From Deltaproteobacteria bacterium (lineage in GTDB: Bacteria > Desulfobacterota > Desulfuromonadia > Desulfuromonadales > Geopsychrobacteraceae), in assembly GCA_009993495.1 (NCBI GenBank), contig JAACTI010000265.1, positions 1-6,561 of the forward strand: a DNA stretch of 6,561 nt, written 5' to 3'. The notes beneath the pieces are model-generated. The model saw only the letters and a program-made list of their open reading frames with translations. It had not been told where the DNA came from and searched no databases. Each line of letters begins with the position of its first letter. Within the stretch, counting starts at the first letter, position 1. The translations under genes and the position numbers were made by a program. Of this stretch, positions 1-5,658 are shown piece by piece.

Positions 1-762
1 GACAAAATCCCAGCCGTGGACATCGTCAATATAGCCGTTGTCATCATCGTCGACCCCGTTGGTTTTCTTGTCGCGCCCTTCAGCATCCAGACCGATTTCG
101 CCGAGATTTTGCCCCAGATTATCGACCAGATCGGGATGGTTCAGGTCGATCCCGGTATCAATGGTGGCAACCACAAAGCCTGGATCGCCGGTGCTGATCT
201 CCCAGGCGTTAGTTGCGTTGATATCCGCATTTGGCAGCCCAGCCATCGGCCCCTCATTACCATGAATCGTCTGCCCCACATTTTGCAGCGCCCACTGAAG
301 GAAAAAGGCCGGATCATCGGGCTCAAGGGCATAATGCACCCGGTAGTTGGGTTCGGCGTAAAGGACATCGGGATGAGTGCGCACAGCATTTAACGCCTGT
401 TCCAGCGTAATTCCCTGTGGAAGTTGCAGGCGGATAATTTCATCGGCAGCCACACGCTGGGATGTTTCTTCCTTAATCGTTGCCGCTTTTGCTCGAACCA
501 GGGGGCGTGGCAGGCGCAAACGCCCGGTTTCGGTGGCCCCAGGGAGCAAAACTGTGGTGGAGGTCGACGCACGAAGGGTGGCAATGGTGGCTTTGCCCGT
601 CGCTTCCGGGTTGGAATCTTTCACCCCCACCAGAATTTCGCCGGTGAAGCTCGGATTTGCTTCGGATGAGGAATACTGGAGGCTGATGGTGGTCTGACTG
701 TCTCCACAGCCGCCGCTGAACAGTAAAAAGATCAAACAACAAGCCGTGAACAAACGCACCAT
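1..762 (-). CDS. Subtilisin-like S8 family serine protease, exported, N-terminal part (3' end outside window)
   Basis: Reading leftwards from the ATG at 762-760, the frame stays open for 254 codons to the window edge, so the gene is partial. An AGAAGG-like Shine-Dalgarno (GAAGG, 774-770) sits 7 nt before the ATG. Residues 1-18 form a short signal peptide (R3, then a hydrophobic run) ending in SGGC; Cys19 could be a lipoprotein acylation site, but position -3 is Ser rather than the usual Leu. A fervidolysin/I9-like prodomain runs from about residue 41 (GEILVGV) to 140, ending in the typical HPDVLYAEPNY (130-140). The catalytic domain begins near 150; VVATIDTGIDLNHPDL (197-212) holds the catalytic Asp202, and GVDDDDNGYIDDVHGWDF (236-253) is the acidic segment usual in this subfamily. 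The catalytic His and Ser lie beyond the edge, so activity cannot be judged. Role (inferred): extracytoplasmic or surface protein degradation. It is divergent from pepN. Family call is secure; specific substrate unknown. Confidence 0.93.
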   Translation of the reverse strand, partial: MVRLFTACCLIFLLFSGGCGDSQTTISLQYSSSEANPSFTGEILVGVKDSNPEATGKATIATLRASTSTTVLLPGATETGRLRLPRPLVRAKAATIKEETSQRVAADEIIRLQLPQGITLEQALNAVRTHPDVLYAEPNYRVHYALEPDDPAFFLQWALQNVGQTIHGNEGPMAGLPNADINATNAWEISTGDPGFVVATIDTGIDLNHPDLVDNLGQNLGEIGLDAEGRDKKTNGVDDDDNGYIDDVHGWDFV

Positions 763-819
763 AACTGGACCTTCGATTTGCAAGATTTTAACCTTCTGGA
801 GTTTAACAGAAATTCACTG

Positions 820-848
820 CTGACAGCCAGCTTCATGCCTGCTATCTT
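820..848 (+). promoter_or_regulatory. Probable sigma70-type promoter of pepN
   Basis: The -35 box CTGACA (820-825, five of six to TTGACA) and the -10 box TATCTT (843-848, four of six to TATAAT) are separated by exactly 17 nt. Transcription would begin near 855, giving a leader of about 48 nt before the pepN ATG at 903. It lies in the 140-bp region shared with the divergent protease gene. For the protease, only a TAAAAT-like -10 (minus strand, 790-785) was seen, with no convincing -35. This is a consensus match by eye only. Confidence 0.5.
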
Positions 849-850
849 GC

Positions 851-868
851 GGGCGCGCATCAGCGCCC
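851..868 (+). repeat. GC-rich inverted repeat at the start of the pepN leader
   Basis: GGGCGC (851-856) and GCGCCC (863-868) are perfect complements around a 6-nt loop (GCATCA). The repeat overlaps the predicted transcription start of pepN, so it could be an operator or a 5'-end stabilising hairpin. No U-tract follows, so it is not an intrinsic terminator. A GC-rich six-base match can occur by chance. Confidence 0.3.
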
Positions 869-902
869 CAAATACACGCATAGAGCATAGAGGATACTGA
901 GC

Positions 903-3569
903 ATGGACACCCAAGACATTTCGCAGCAGTATAACGCAATTTATCTGACTGACTATCAAACTCCGGCGTATCTGGTTGAAAAGGTGGATCTTCTGGTGCG
1001 GCTGTTTCCAGGAGCAACGCGGGTTATCTCAACCGTTGGTTATAGGCGCAACCCGGATCGCGACAAGGCTGAACCCTTGATTCTTGCCGGTGAAGAGCAA
1101 ATTTTGCTTGCGCTTAAACTCAATGGCAGGCTCCTGTCGGAGCAGGACTATGTTCTTGATGCGGAAGGTTTCAGTCTCGCCCAGGTTCCCGATACCTTTG
1201 AGCTGGAAATTGAAAGTGAAATAAATCCGGCGGGTAACACCGCGCTGGAAGGCCTGTATCTTTCCCAGGGGATTTATTGCACCCAATGTGAACCTCAGGG
1301 GTTTCGCCGTATCACTTTTTATCCCGACCGCCCCGATGTTATGGCCCCCTTCCAGGTCAGAATTGAGGCCGACCGGGTTGAATGTCCGGTGTTGCTCAGT
1401 AATGGCAATTTGATCGAACAGGGCGCATTGGCAGAGGGCCGCCATTATGCCGTGTGGCGCGATCCTTTCGCCAAACCAAGCTATCTGTTTGCCTTGGTGG
1501 CGGGGCAATTGGTGGGGCTTGAAGATTCGTTCACCACGCGCAGCGGGCGTGAAATTTTGTTGCAGATTTATGTCGAGGCCAGAAATCGGGAGCTTTGCGA
1601 CCATGCCATGCTCTCGCTCAAAAAAGCAATGAAGTGGGATGAAGAGGTCTACGGGCTCGAATATGATCTGGATCGCTACATGATTGTTGCGGTCGATGAT
1701 TTTAATATGGGCGCGATGGAAAACAAGGGTCTCAACGTTTTTAACTCCAAATATGTACTGGCCCGGCCCGAGCTGGCCACTGATCAGGATTTTCTCGCCA
1801 TTGAAGGGGTCATCGGTCACGAATATTTTCACAACTACACCGGTAATCGGGTGACCTGCCGTGACTGGTTTCAGCTGAGTCTCAAGGAAGGCTTGACGGT
1901 TTTTCGTGATCAGGAATTCTCTGCCGACCTCCATTCGGCGGCAGTAAAACGCATCGACGATGTGCGCGTGCTGCGCCAGCATCAGTTTCCCGAAGATGCC
2001 GGGCCCATGGCACATCCGGTGCGACCGGCGTCTTATGTGGAAATCAATAATTTTTATACGACGACGGTTTACAACAAGGGGGCCGAGTTGATTCGTATGC
2101 AGCAGACCCTGCTGGGGCCTGACCTGTTTAATCAGGCGGTGCGGCATTATCTGCGCAAGCATGATGGCCAGGCGGTGACCACCGACGATTTTGTCGCCGC
2201 CCTCGAAGAGACCAGCGGACGTGATTTGACCCAGTTTCGCCGCTGGTATGCCCAGGCCGGAACCCCGCGTATCCAATTGGAAACAACTTATGACGCAGCG
2301 ACCCAAAAGTTTTATCTCACCTGCCGACAAAGCTGCGCGCCTACGCCGGGACAGCCGCAAAAAGACCCTTTTTTAATCCCGCTGAAAGTTGGTCTGCTTG
2401 GGCCAGATGGACAGGATCTGCCATTGATGTTGGCGGGGGAATCGCAACCCGCCGGTACCAGTCGAGTGCTGGAACTGACCGCAGCGGTGCAAGAATTTAT
2501 TTTTGAACAGATTGTGCAGCCGCCGGTGTTGTCGCCTCTGCGGGGCTTTTCGGCCCCGGTGATTCTTGATTACCCCCAACCCGATAACGAACTGGCGCAG
2601 CGCATGGCGGGAGACAGCGACCCCTTCAATCGGTGGGAAGCCGCCCAGCAACTGGCAACTCGCCAATTACTCGCGGCTCTCGATACTCCTGATCAACCAC
2701 CCCTCAGTCGGCAGTTTGTTGCCAGCTGGTGTGCTGCGCTGGCCGATGGAGATGCGGATCAAAGTCTGTTGGCCCAGCTATTAACCTTGCCCACCGAAGC
2801 CTACCTGGGAGACCAGTTAGACGAAATGGATCCGGGTTTGCTGCATAGGGTGCGTATGGCGGCGCGCTTGCAATTAGCTGGTGCTGCGCGCAAACAGTTA
2901 TTGGCTCGCTACCAGGAGAGTCGCCAGGTGCAGGCCTATGGGGTCGATCCCGTGCAGGTTGGCCGCCGCAGTTTGAAAAACTTCTGTCTTGGTCTGTTAA
3001 TGCACGCCGAGCTTCCCGAAGCCCTTGAGCTTTGTTTGCAACAGTACGAATTTGCGACCAATATGACCGATCGCCTGGCGGCTTTGACCTGTCTGGCCTC
3101 AAGTCAGGCTCCGCAGCGTGAGGCTTTGCTCGAAGATTTTTATCAGCGCTGGCAGAATCAGATGCTGGTGGTCGATAAATGGTTTACCTTGCAGGCGACG
3201 GCCGAGCGTGAGGACAGCCTGCATCAGGTGCAGTTGCTGACGAAACATCCGGCCTTCACTCGGGAAAACCCCAATCGCGCCCGGAGTTTAATTGGCGCCT
3301 TTGCCAGTGGCAACCCGGCGGGTTTTCATCGTGCCGATGGCGGAGGATACCGTTTTCTTACTGAACAGGTTGCCTTGCTCGATGCGCGCAACCCGCAACT
3401 GGCGGCACGTATGGCGCTGCCCCTGTCGCACTGGAAAAAGCTTGAGCCCCAGCGTCGGCAACAGATGCGAGCCGAACTGGAAGGTTTACAGCAACGAAAA
3501 TTATCCCGTGATCTGTATGAAGTTGTGAGCAAGAGTTTAATGCCGGCGCAGGGGCAGGGCGGGTCGTGA
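903..3569 (+). CDS. pepN: Aminopeptidase N, M1 family zinc metallopeptidase
   Basis: Encodes 888 aa, close to the 870 aa of E. coli PepN, and aligns with it along its whole length. PepN is a cytosolic zinc exopeptidase that removes N-terminal residues from peptides at the end of ATP-dependent protein turnover. Visible residues: the exopeptidase motif GAMEN (270-274, with Glu273 binding the free amino terminus); the zinc site HEYFH (306-310) with the third ligand Glu329 in LKEGLT; catalytic Tyr390 in TTTVYNKGAE; and S1-side residues Gln128 and Glu130 in CTQCE. All sit at a constant +9 offset from E. coli numbering. The domain order is N-terminal beta domain (1-200), thermolysin-like domain (200-450), small beta domain (450-550) and C-terminal helical superhelix (550-880) carrying the conserved NPNRARSLIGAF (789-800). 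The start is supported by AGAGGA (889-894), 8 nt before the ATG. No signal peptide is seen. It has its own promoter region and no co-directional partner here; the convergent neighbour begins 4 bp after its stop. Confidence 0.98.
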   Translation: MDTQDISQQYNAIYLTDYQTPAYLVEKVDLLVRLFPGATRVISTVGYRRNPDRDKAEPLILAGEEQILLALKLNGRLLSEQDYVLDAEGFSLAQVPDTFELEIESEINPAGNTALEGLYLSQGIYCTQCEPQGFRRITFYPDRPDVMAPFQVRIEADRVECPVLLSNGNLIEQGALAEGRHYAVWRDPFAKPSYLFALVAGQLVGLEDSFTTRSGREILLQIYVEARNRELCDHAMLSLKKAMKWDEEVYGLEYDLDRYMIVAVDDFNMGAMENKGLNVFNSKYVLARPELATDQDFLAIEGVIGHEYFHNYTGNRVTCRDWFQLSLKEGLTVFRDQEFSADLHSAAVKRIDDVRVLRQHQFPEDAGPMAHPVRPASYVEINNFYTTTVYNKGAELIRMQQTLLGPDLFNQAVRHYLRKHDGQAVTTDDFVAALEETSGRDLTQFRRWYAQAGTPRIQLETTYDAATQKFYLTCRQSCAPTPGQPQKDPFLIPLKVGLLGPDGQDLPLMLAGESQPAGTSRVLELTAAVQEFIFEQIVQPPVLSPLRGFSAPVILDYPQPDNELAQRMAGDSDPFNRWEAAQQLATRQLLAALDTPDQPPLSRQFVASWCAALADGDADQSLLAQLLTLPTEAYLGDQLDEMDPGLLHRVRMAARLQLAGAARKQLLARYQESRQVQAYGVDPVQVGRRSLKNFCLGLLMHAELPEALELCLQQYEFATNMTDRLAALTCLASSQAPQREALLEDFYQRWQNQMLVVDKWFTLQATAEREDSLHQVQLLTKHPAFTRENPNRARSLIGAFASGNPAGFHRADGGGYRFLTEQVALLDARNPQLAARMALPLSHWKKLEPQRRQQMRAELEGLQQRKLSRDLYEVVSKSLMPAQGQGGS

Positions 3570-3576
3570 GCGCTCA
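3567..3576. repeat. 10-bp palindrome formed by two convergent stop codons
   Basis: TGAGCGCTCA is a perfect palindrome. Its first three bases are the pepN TGA stop and its last three, read on the minus strand, are the TGA stop of the convergent hypothetical gene. There is no room for an intrinsic terminator between the genes and none was seen on either side, so each transcript must run into the other gene unless another mechanism (for example Rho) stops it. Confidence 0.6.
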
Positions 3577-4365
3577 ACGCCCACGCGCTTTAAGCTGTTG
3601 CGCGATCAGCTTTTTGTGAGGGGCCGGTAACTGGCGGTTGGCGCGCAGTTGTTGCAGCGCCGCGACTGGTAATTTTGGCAACCACAGCTGAAACCAGATG
3701 TTCGGGCAGCGCGTGTTATTAAGGATAGCCATACGCAGATTGGGGCGCTGATTCCAGTGGCTGTGACGCGCCACCATGGAGAGGGTCGCGGCATTGGCGC
3801 GGGCCGATTTCAGAAACTGAAAAACCGCCGCCTCTTTCAGGCGTGGGCTGTTCAGGCAAATTTCAAAGGTCGCGGGATCGCCTTCCTGCAGCAGTGCCGC
3901 GACCACTGTTGGGGTTGCCCGCCGGGCCAGAGTCATTTTGTTGCCCAGGGGAGTGGTTGGCAGACGTTGCAGAATGGTGCGTTCAGCCGCCATGCGCTGA
4001 TCCGGAGTGACCCCTGGCAGGTAACAAAGATTCACCAGCTCAAAAAGGCGCAAACGGGGCAGTAGTTGGCGCAGCAGATGGCCGGAGGTTGCATTGTTGG
4101 CGGCCAAAGCCAGCAGCAGGGCACGCGAGGGATGCTGAAAGTGACGTTTGTGAATCAGGGTGGGAATCTCAGGCGGCAGATCACGTCGTTTCAATAAGGC
4201 CCGCAAATGTTCTTCTTCCAGATTCCGATTGCGCACCAAGGTCGCCAGAATGTCCGGGTCGGTTTCACGCAGCAAGGCTGGAATTTCTGCCGCCGATGCC
4301 TGGTTGGCCACCAGCAATCGCCTGGTTTTTTGTTGATCCAGCTGTTTTTCGGAACTATCAGACAT
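3574..4365 (-). CDS. Hypothetical alpha-solenoid (HEAT/LRV-like) repeat protein, 263 aa
   Basis: Not recognised as a named family. The protein is almost wholly helical, very rich in Leu, Ala, Arg and Asn, basic at the C-terminus (ends LKARGR), with no signal peptide or membrane segment, so probably cytoplasmic. It shows a recurring unit in which a hydrophobic-x-Asn hinge is followed by a helix: LVRNRNLEEEHLRALLK (43-59), LAANNATSGHLLRQLLP (87-103), CLNSPRLKEAAVFQFLK (170-186), ILNNTRCPNIWFQLWLP (214-230) and a weaker LRANRQLPAPHKKLIAQQL (240-258). This resembles, from memory, uncharacterised Asn-hinge solenoid proteins common in Geobacter-type genomes. Such solenoids usually mediate protein binding; no catalytic motif is visible. 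The start was chosen as ATG 4365 because GGA (4378-4376) lies about 10 nt upstream; a TTG two codons earlier (4371) is in frame but too close to that site. It is divergent from metH and convergent with pepN, so probably a single-gene unit. The reading frame is secure, the function unknown. Confidence 0.85.
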   Translation of the reverse strand: MSDSSEKQLDQQKTRRLLVANQASAAEIPALLRETDPDILATLVRNRNLEEEHLRALLKRRDLPPEIPTLIHKRHFQHPSRALLLALAANNATSGHLLRQLLPRLRLFELVNLCYLPGVTPDQRMAAERTILQRLPTTPLGNKMTLARRATPTVVAALLQEGDPATFEICLNSPRLKEAAVFQFLKSARANAATLSMVARHSHWNQRPNLRMAILNNTRCPNIWFQLWLPKLPVAALQQLRANRQLPAPHKKLIAQQLKARGR

Positions 4366-4421
4366 GGGCAAAATTCCAGTTTTTGGCGCGAACCACTCTC
4401 TTTAATCCAGCGTCTTCCGTC

Positions 4422-4449
4422 AGTCTACCATGAAATTTCGCCTTGCGAA
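4422..4449 (-). promoter_or_regulatory. Possible promoter of the solenoid gene, with an inverted repeat over the -35
   Basis: On the minus strand TTCGCA (4449-4444) and TAGACT (4427-4422) match four of six bases each of the sigma70 -35 and -10 boxes, with a 16-nt spacer, about 57 bp before the ATG at 4365. The hairpin TTCGC-CTT-GCGAA (4437-4449) covers the -35 and could be an operator. Both matches are weak and made by eye. Confidence 0.3.
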
Positions 4450-4494
4450 GCCTTTACAAACGCTGAATCTGTGCGTCGAATTTGTCAGTCAGTC

Positions 4495-4523
4495 TTTTGT
4501 TTAGTGGGTGAAAAGGTTATACT
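4495..4523 (+). promoter_or_regulatory. Possible promoter of the metH leader
   Basis: TATACT (4518-4523) is a five-of-six match to the -10 consensus. The -35 is poor: TTTTGT (4495-4500) at 17 nt, or TTGTTT (4497-4502) at 15 nt. Transcription from about 4530 would give a leader of roughly 205 nt that contains the whole folded element at 4576-4685 before the metH ATG at 4735. Confidence 0.4.
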
Positions 4524-4564
4524 TTGCCCCTGATTCCCGACTCTTAAACTTCAGCAACTGTTCA

Positions 4565-4577
4565 GCTCCGTAGGAGC
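4565..4577 (+). repeat. Small hairpin that competes with the long stem
   Basis: GCTCC (4565-4569) and GGAGC (4573-4577) pair perfectly around a 3-nt loop GTA. Its last two bases (4576-4577) are also the first two bases of the 12-bp stem paired with 4684-4685, and GAGC (4574-4577) can instead pair with GCTC (4688-4691), so the two folds are partly exclusive. Confidence 0.4.
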
Positions 4578-4685
4578 AGAGTCCGAGACAACCATTCCAC
4601 GGGCCGCGTGAATCCATCCCTGGAGCTTATCTGTCGCCATCCGGGCGACAGATAATACCCGTTCCATGGCTGCCTCGGACTCTGC
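4576..4685. repeat. Nested inverted-repeat element in the metH leader (structured RNA or dispersed palindromic repeat)
   Basis: The outer stem is a perfect 12-bp inverted repeat, GCAGAGTCCGAG (4576-4587) with CTCGGACTCTGC (4674-4685). Inside it, CCAT (4592-4595) pairs with ATGG (4666-4669), a symmetric TCC/TCC internal loop follows, and ACGGG (4599-4603) pairs with CCCGT (4658-4662). An unpaired 23-nt 5' side (4604-4626) leads to a second perfect 12-bp hairpin, TTATCTGTCGCC (4627-4638) with GGCGACAGATAA (4644-4655), loop ATCCG. Farther out, AACTTC (4547-4552) could pair with GAAGTT (4694-4699). Two explanations remain open: a cis-regulatory leader RNA or small RNA, or a copy of an intergenic palindromic repeat family. 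The CCATCC...GG loop wording and multi-hairpin plan recall dispersed repeats seen in other proteobacterial genomes (from memory, unverified). The pairing itself is certain; the identity is not. Confidence 0.7.
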
Positions 4686-4703
4686 ATGCTCAAGAAGTTA
4701 CAA

Positions 4704-4721
4704 CCTTTATTTCAACAAAGG
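4704..4721 (+). promoter_or_regulatory. Hairpin covering the metH Shine-Dalgarno
   Basis: CCTTT (4704-4708) is complementary to AAAGG (4717-4721), the core of the only good ribosome-binding site before metH (AAGGA, 4718-4722, 12 nt from the ATG at 4735). Five A/U-rich pairs with an 8-nt loop make a weak helix, which could mask the site when formed. It lies directly 3' of the large folded element. Confidence 0.3.
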
Positions 4722-4734
4722 AAAAGTGTGTTTT

Positions 4735-5658
4735 ATGCGATTTTCTGACCATCCGGTTTTGATTTTTGATGGTGCCTGCGGCACCAACTTACAACAAATG
4801 GACATTCCAGCCGCTGCCTGGGGGGGCTGTGACGGGTGTAATGAAGCTCTTAACCTGTATGCGCCTGAAATTGTGGTGCAACTGCATCAATCCATGCTTG
4901 AGGCCGGAGCCATGGTGATCGAAACCGACACCTTTGGGGCTTCGTCGGTTGTGCTGGCCGAGTATGGCCTGCAACAACAGGTACGCGAGATCAATCTGCG
5001 GGCGGTCGAAAATGCGCGCCGGGCGATTGGGGGCCGCAAAAACTGCTATGTCGCCGGCTCTATCGGCCCCGGCACCAAATTGCCGTCCCTCGGCCATATC
5101 CGTGTCGAAGACCTGGCGGTTTCAACCCGGCAACAGATCGAGGCTTTACTCGAAGCCGGGGTCGATTGTCTGATGATTGAAACTTGCCAGGATCTGCTGC
5201 AAACCAAAACGGCCATGATCGCCGCTTTCGAAATTCTGCAAACCAGCAAACTGGATCTGCCGGTGCTAGTATCTGTGACTATTGAGCAGCAGGGCACCAT
5301 GCTGGTTGGAAGCGACATCGCGGCCGTGGTTGCAACCCTGGAACCCTTCAATCTTTTCTCCCTTGGGCTCAACTGTGCCACTGGCCCGCGAGATATGGCC
5401 AGCCAGGTGCGATATCTGTCCCATCATTGGCCGAAGCGAATTTCCGTCATTCCTAACCAGGGTTTGCCCGAAGTCGTCGATGGCCGGACGGTTTATCCTT
5501 TGTCGCCGGAAGATTTTGCCCAGCAGATGTCTCAGTTTGTCACCAAAGACGGCGTTAGCCTGGTGGGGGGCTGCTGCGGTACCAGCCCGGCGCATATTGC
5601 CGCTTTAAGCCAGAAACTTGCGGGTGTTGTACCTGCGGTCAGGGAGGTCAGCGCGTGA
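4735..5658 (+). CDS. metH: Methionine synthase, homocysteine S-methyltransferase subunit (stand-alone MetH N-terminal domain)
   Basis: A 307-aa barrel protein equivalent to the first domain of cobalamin-dependent methionine synthase. It binds and activates homocysteine through zinc so that methyl-cobalamin can methylate it to methionine in the cytosol. Visible motifs: FDGACGTNLQ (11-20), ETDTFGAS (63-70), GSIGPGTKLPSLG (108-120) and the three zinc cysteines, Cys214 in GLNCATGP and Cys280-Cys281 in GGCCGT, spaced as in E. coli and Thermotoga MetH. One oddity is Asp65 where most relatives have Asn (ETNTFG). Start: ATG 4735, after AAGGA (4718-4722), places the protein directly at the conserved N-terminus. 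An in-frame ATG at 4666 would add 23 residues encoded by the leader palindrome and is rejected. The protein stops just after the domain (VREVSA), where full MetH would continue into the folate domain; that domain is the next gene, overlapping by 4 bp. A BhmT-like or MmuM-type methyltransferase is less likely given this neighbour. Confidence 0.93.
   Translation: MRFSDHPVLIFDGACGTNLQQMDIPAAAWGGCDGCNEALNLYAPEIVVQLHQSMLEAGAMVIETDTFGASSVVLAEYGLQQQVREINLRAVENARRAIGGRKNCYVAGSIGPGTKLPSLGHIRVEDLAVSTRQQIEALLEAGVDCLMIETCQDLLQTKTAMIAAFEILQTSKLDLPVLVSVTIEQQGTMLVGSDIAAVVATLEPFNLFSLGLNCATGPRDMASQVRYLSHHWPKRISVIPNQGLPEVVDGRTVYPLSPEDFAQQMSQFVTKDGVSLVGGCCGTSPAHIAALSQKLAGVVPAVREVSA
5643..5647 (+). promoter_or_regulatory. 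Strong ribosome-binding site that fixes the GTG start of the folate-domain gene
   Basis: GGAGG (within AGGGAGG, 5641-5647) lies 7 nt before GTG 5655-5657 and inside the last codons of the upstream gene. The start and the upstream TGA stop share GTGA (5655-5658). This arrangement argues for genuine translational coupling rather than a sequencing frameshift in a fused metH. Confidence 0.8.

Larger units (their letters stand above)
4366..4734. other. Intergenic region between the solenoid gene and metH (369 bp)
   Basis: This divergent region holds possible promoters for both directions, a short inverted repeat (TTCGC-CTT-GCGAA, 4437-4449), a large nested inverted-repeat structure (4576-4685) and a small hairpin over the metH Shine-Dalgarno. 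The frame of metH remains open upstream to an ATG at 4666, but that ATG lies inside the folded element and the residues it would add (starting MAASDSACSRSYN) look non-conserved, so the stretch is treated as non-coding. No tRNA and no known riboswitch consensus (cobalamin, SAM-I, SAH, THF) could be matched by eye. Confidence 0.7.

Noticed and set aside
16..393. Plus-strand open frame of 125 codons at the left edge
   Set aside because: It is the mirror of the S8 protease gene on the minus strand, whose DTG motif and prodomain are unmistakable.
851..868. Intrinsic terminator in the protease/pepN intergenic region
   Set aside because: The hairpin has no T-tract on either strand and lies between divergent gene starts, where a terminator is not expected.
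1029..2360. A 443-codon open frame antisense to pepN
   Set aside because: Its codons are in exact register with pepN codons, so it stays open merely because pepN avoids TTA, CTA and TCA in this stretch. Its product has no recognisable domain, and the full M1 peptidase signature lies on the other strand.
4608..4630. ERIC-like wording (GTGAATCC...GGAGCTTA)
   Set aside because: The resemblance covers only a few short blocks, and the rest of the element does not follow the ERIC consensus; treated as coincidence unless a genome search shows copies.
4666..4734. Longer metH start at ATG 4666 adding 23 residues
   Set aside because: The ATG lies within the palindromic leader (it is part of the CCAT/ATGG stem), has no ribosome-binding site, and the extra residues are not part of the family; ATG 4735 fits the conserved N-terminus.
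4576..4735. Cobalamin, SAM-I, SAH or THF riboswitch before metH
   Set aside because: None of the conserved core sequences of these aptamers could be found by eye, so no class is assigned; the region is reported only as an unidentified structured element.
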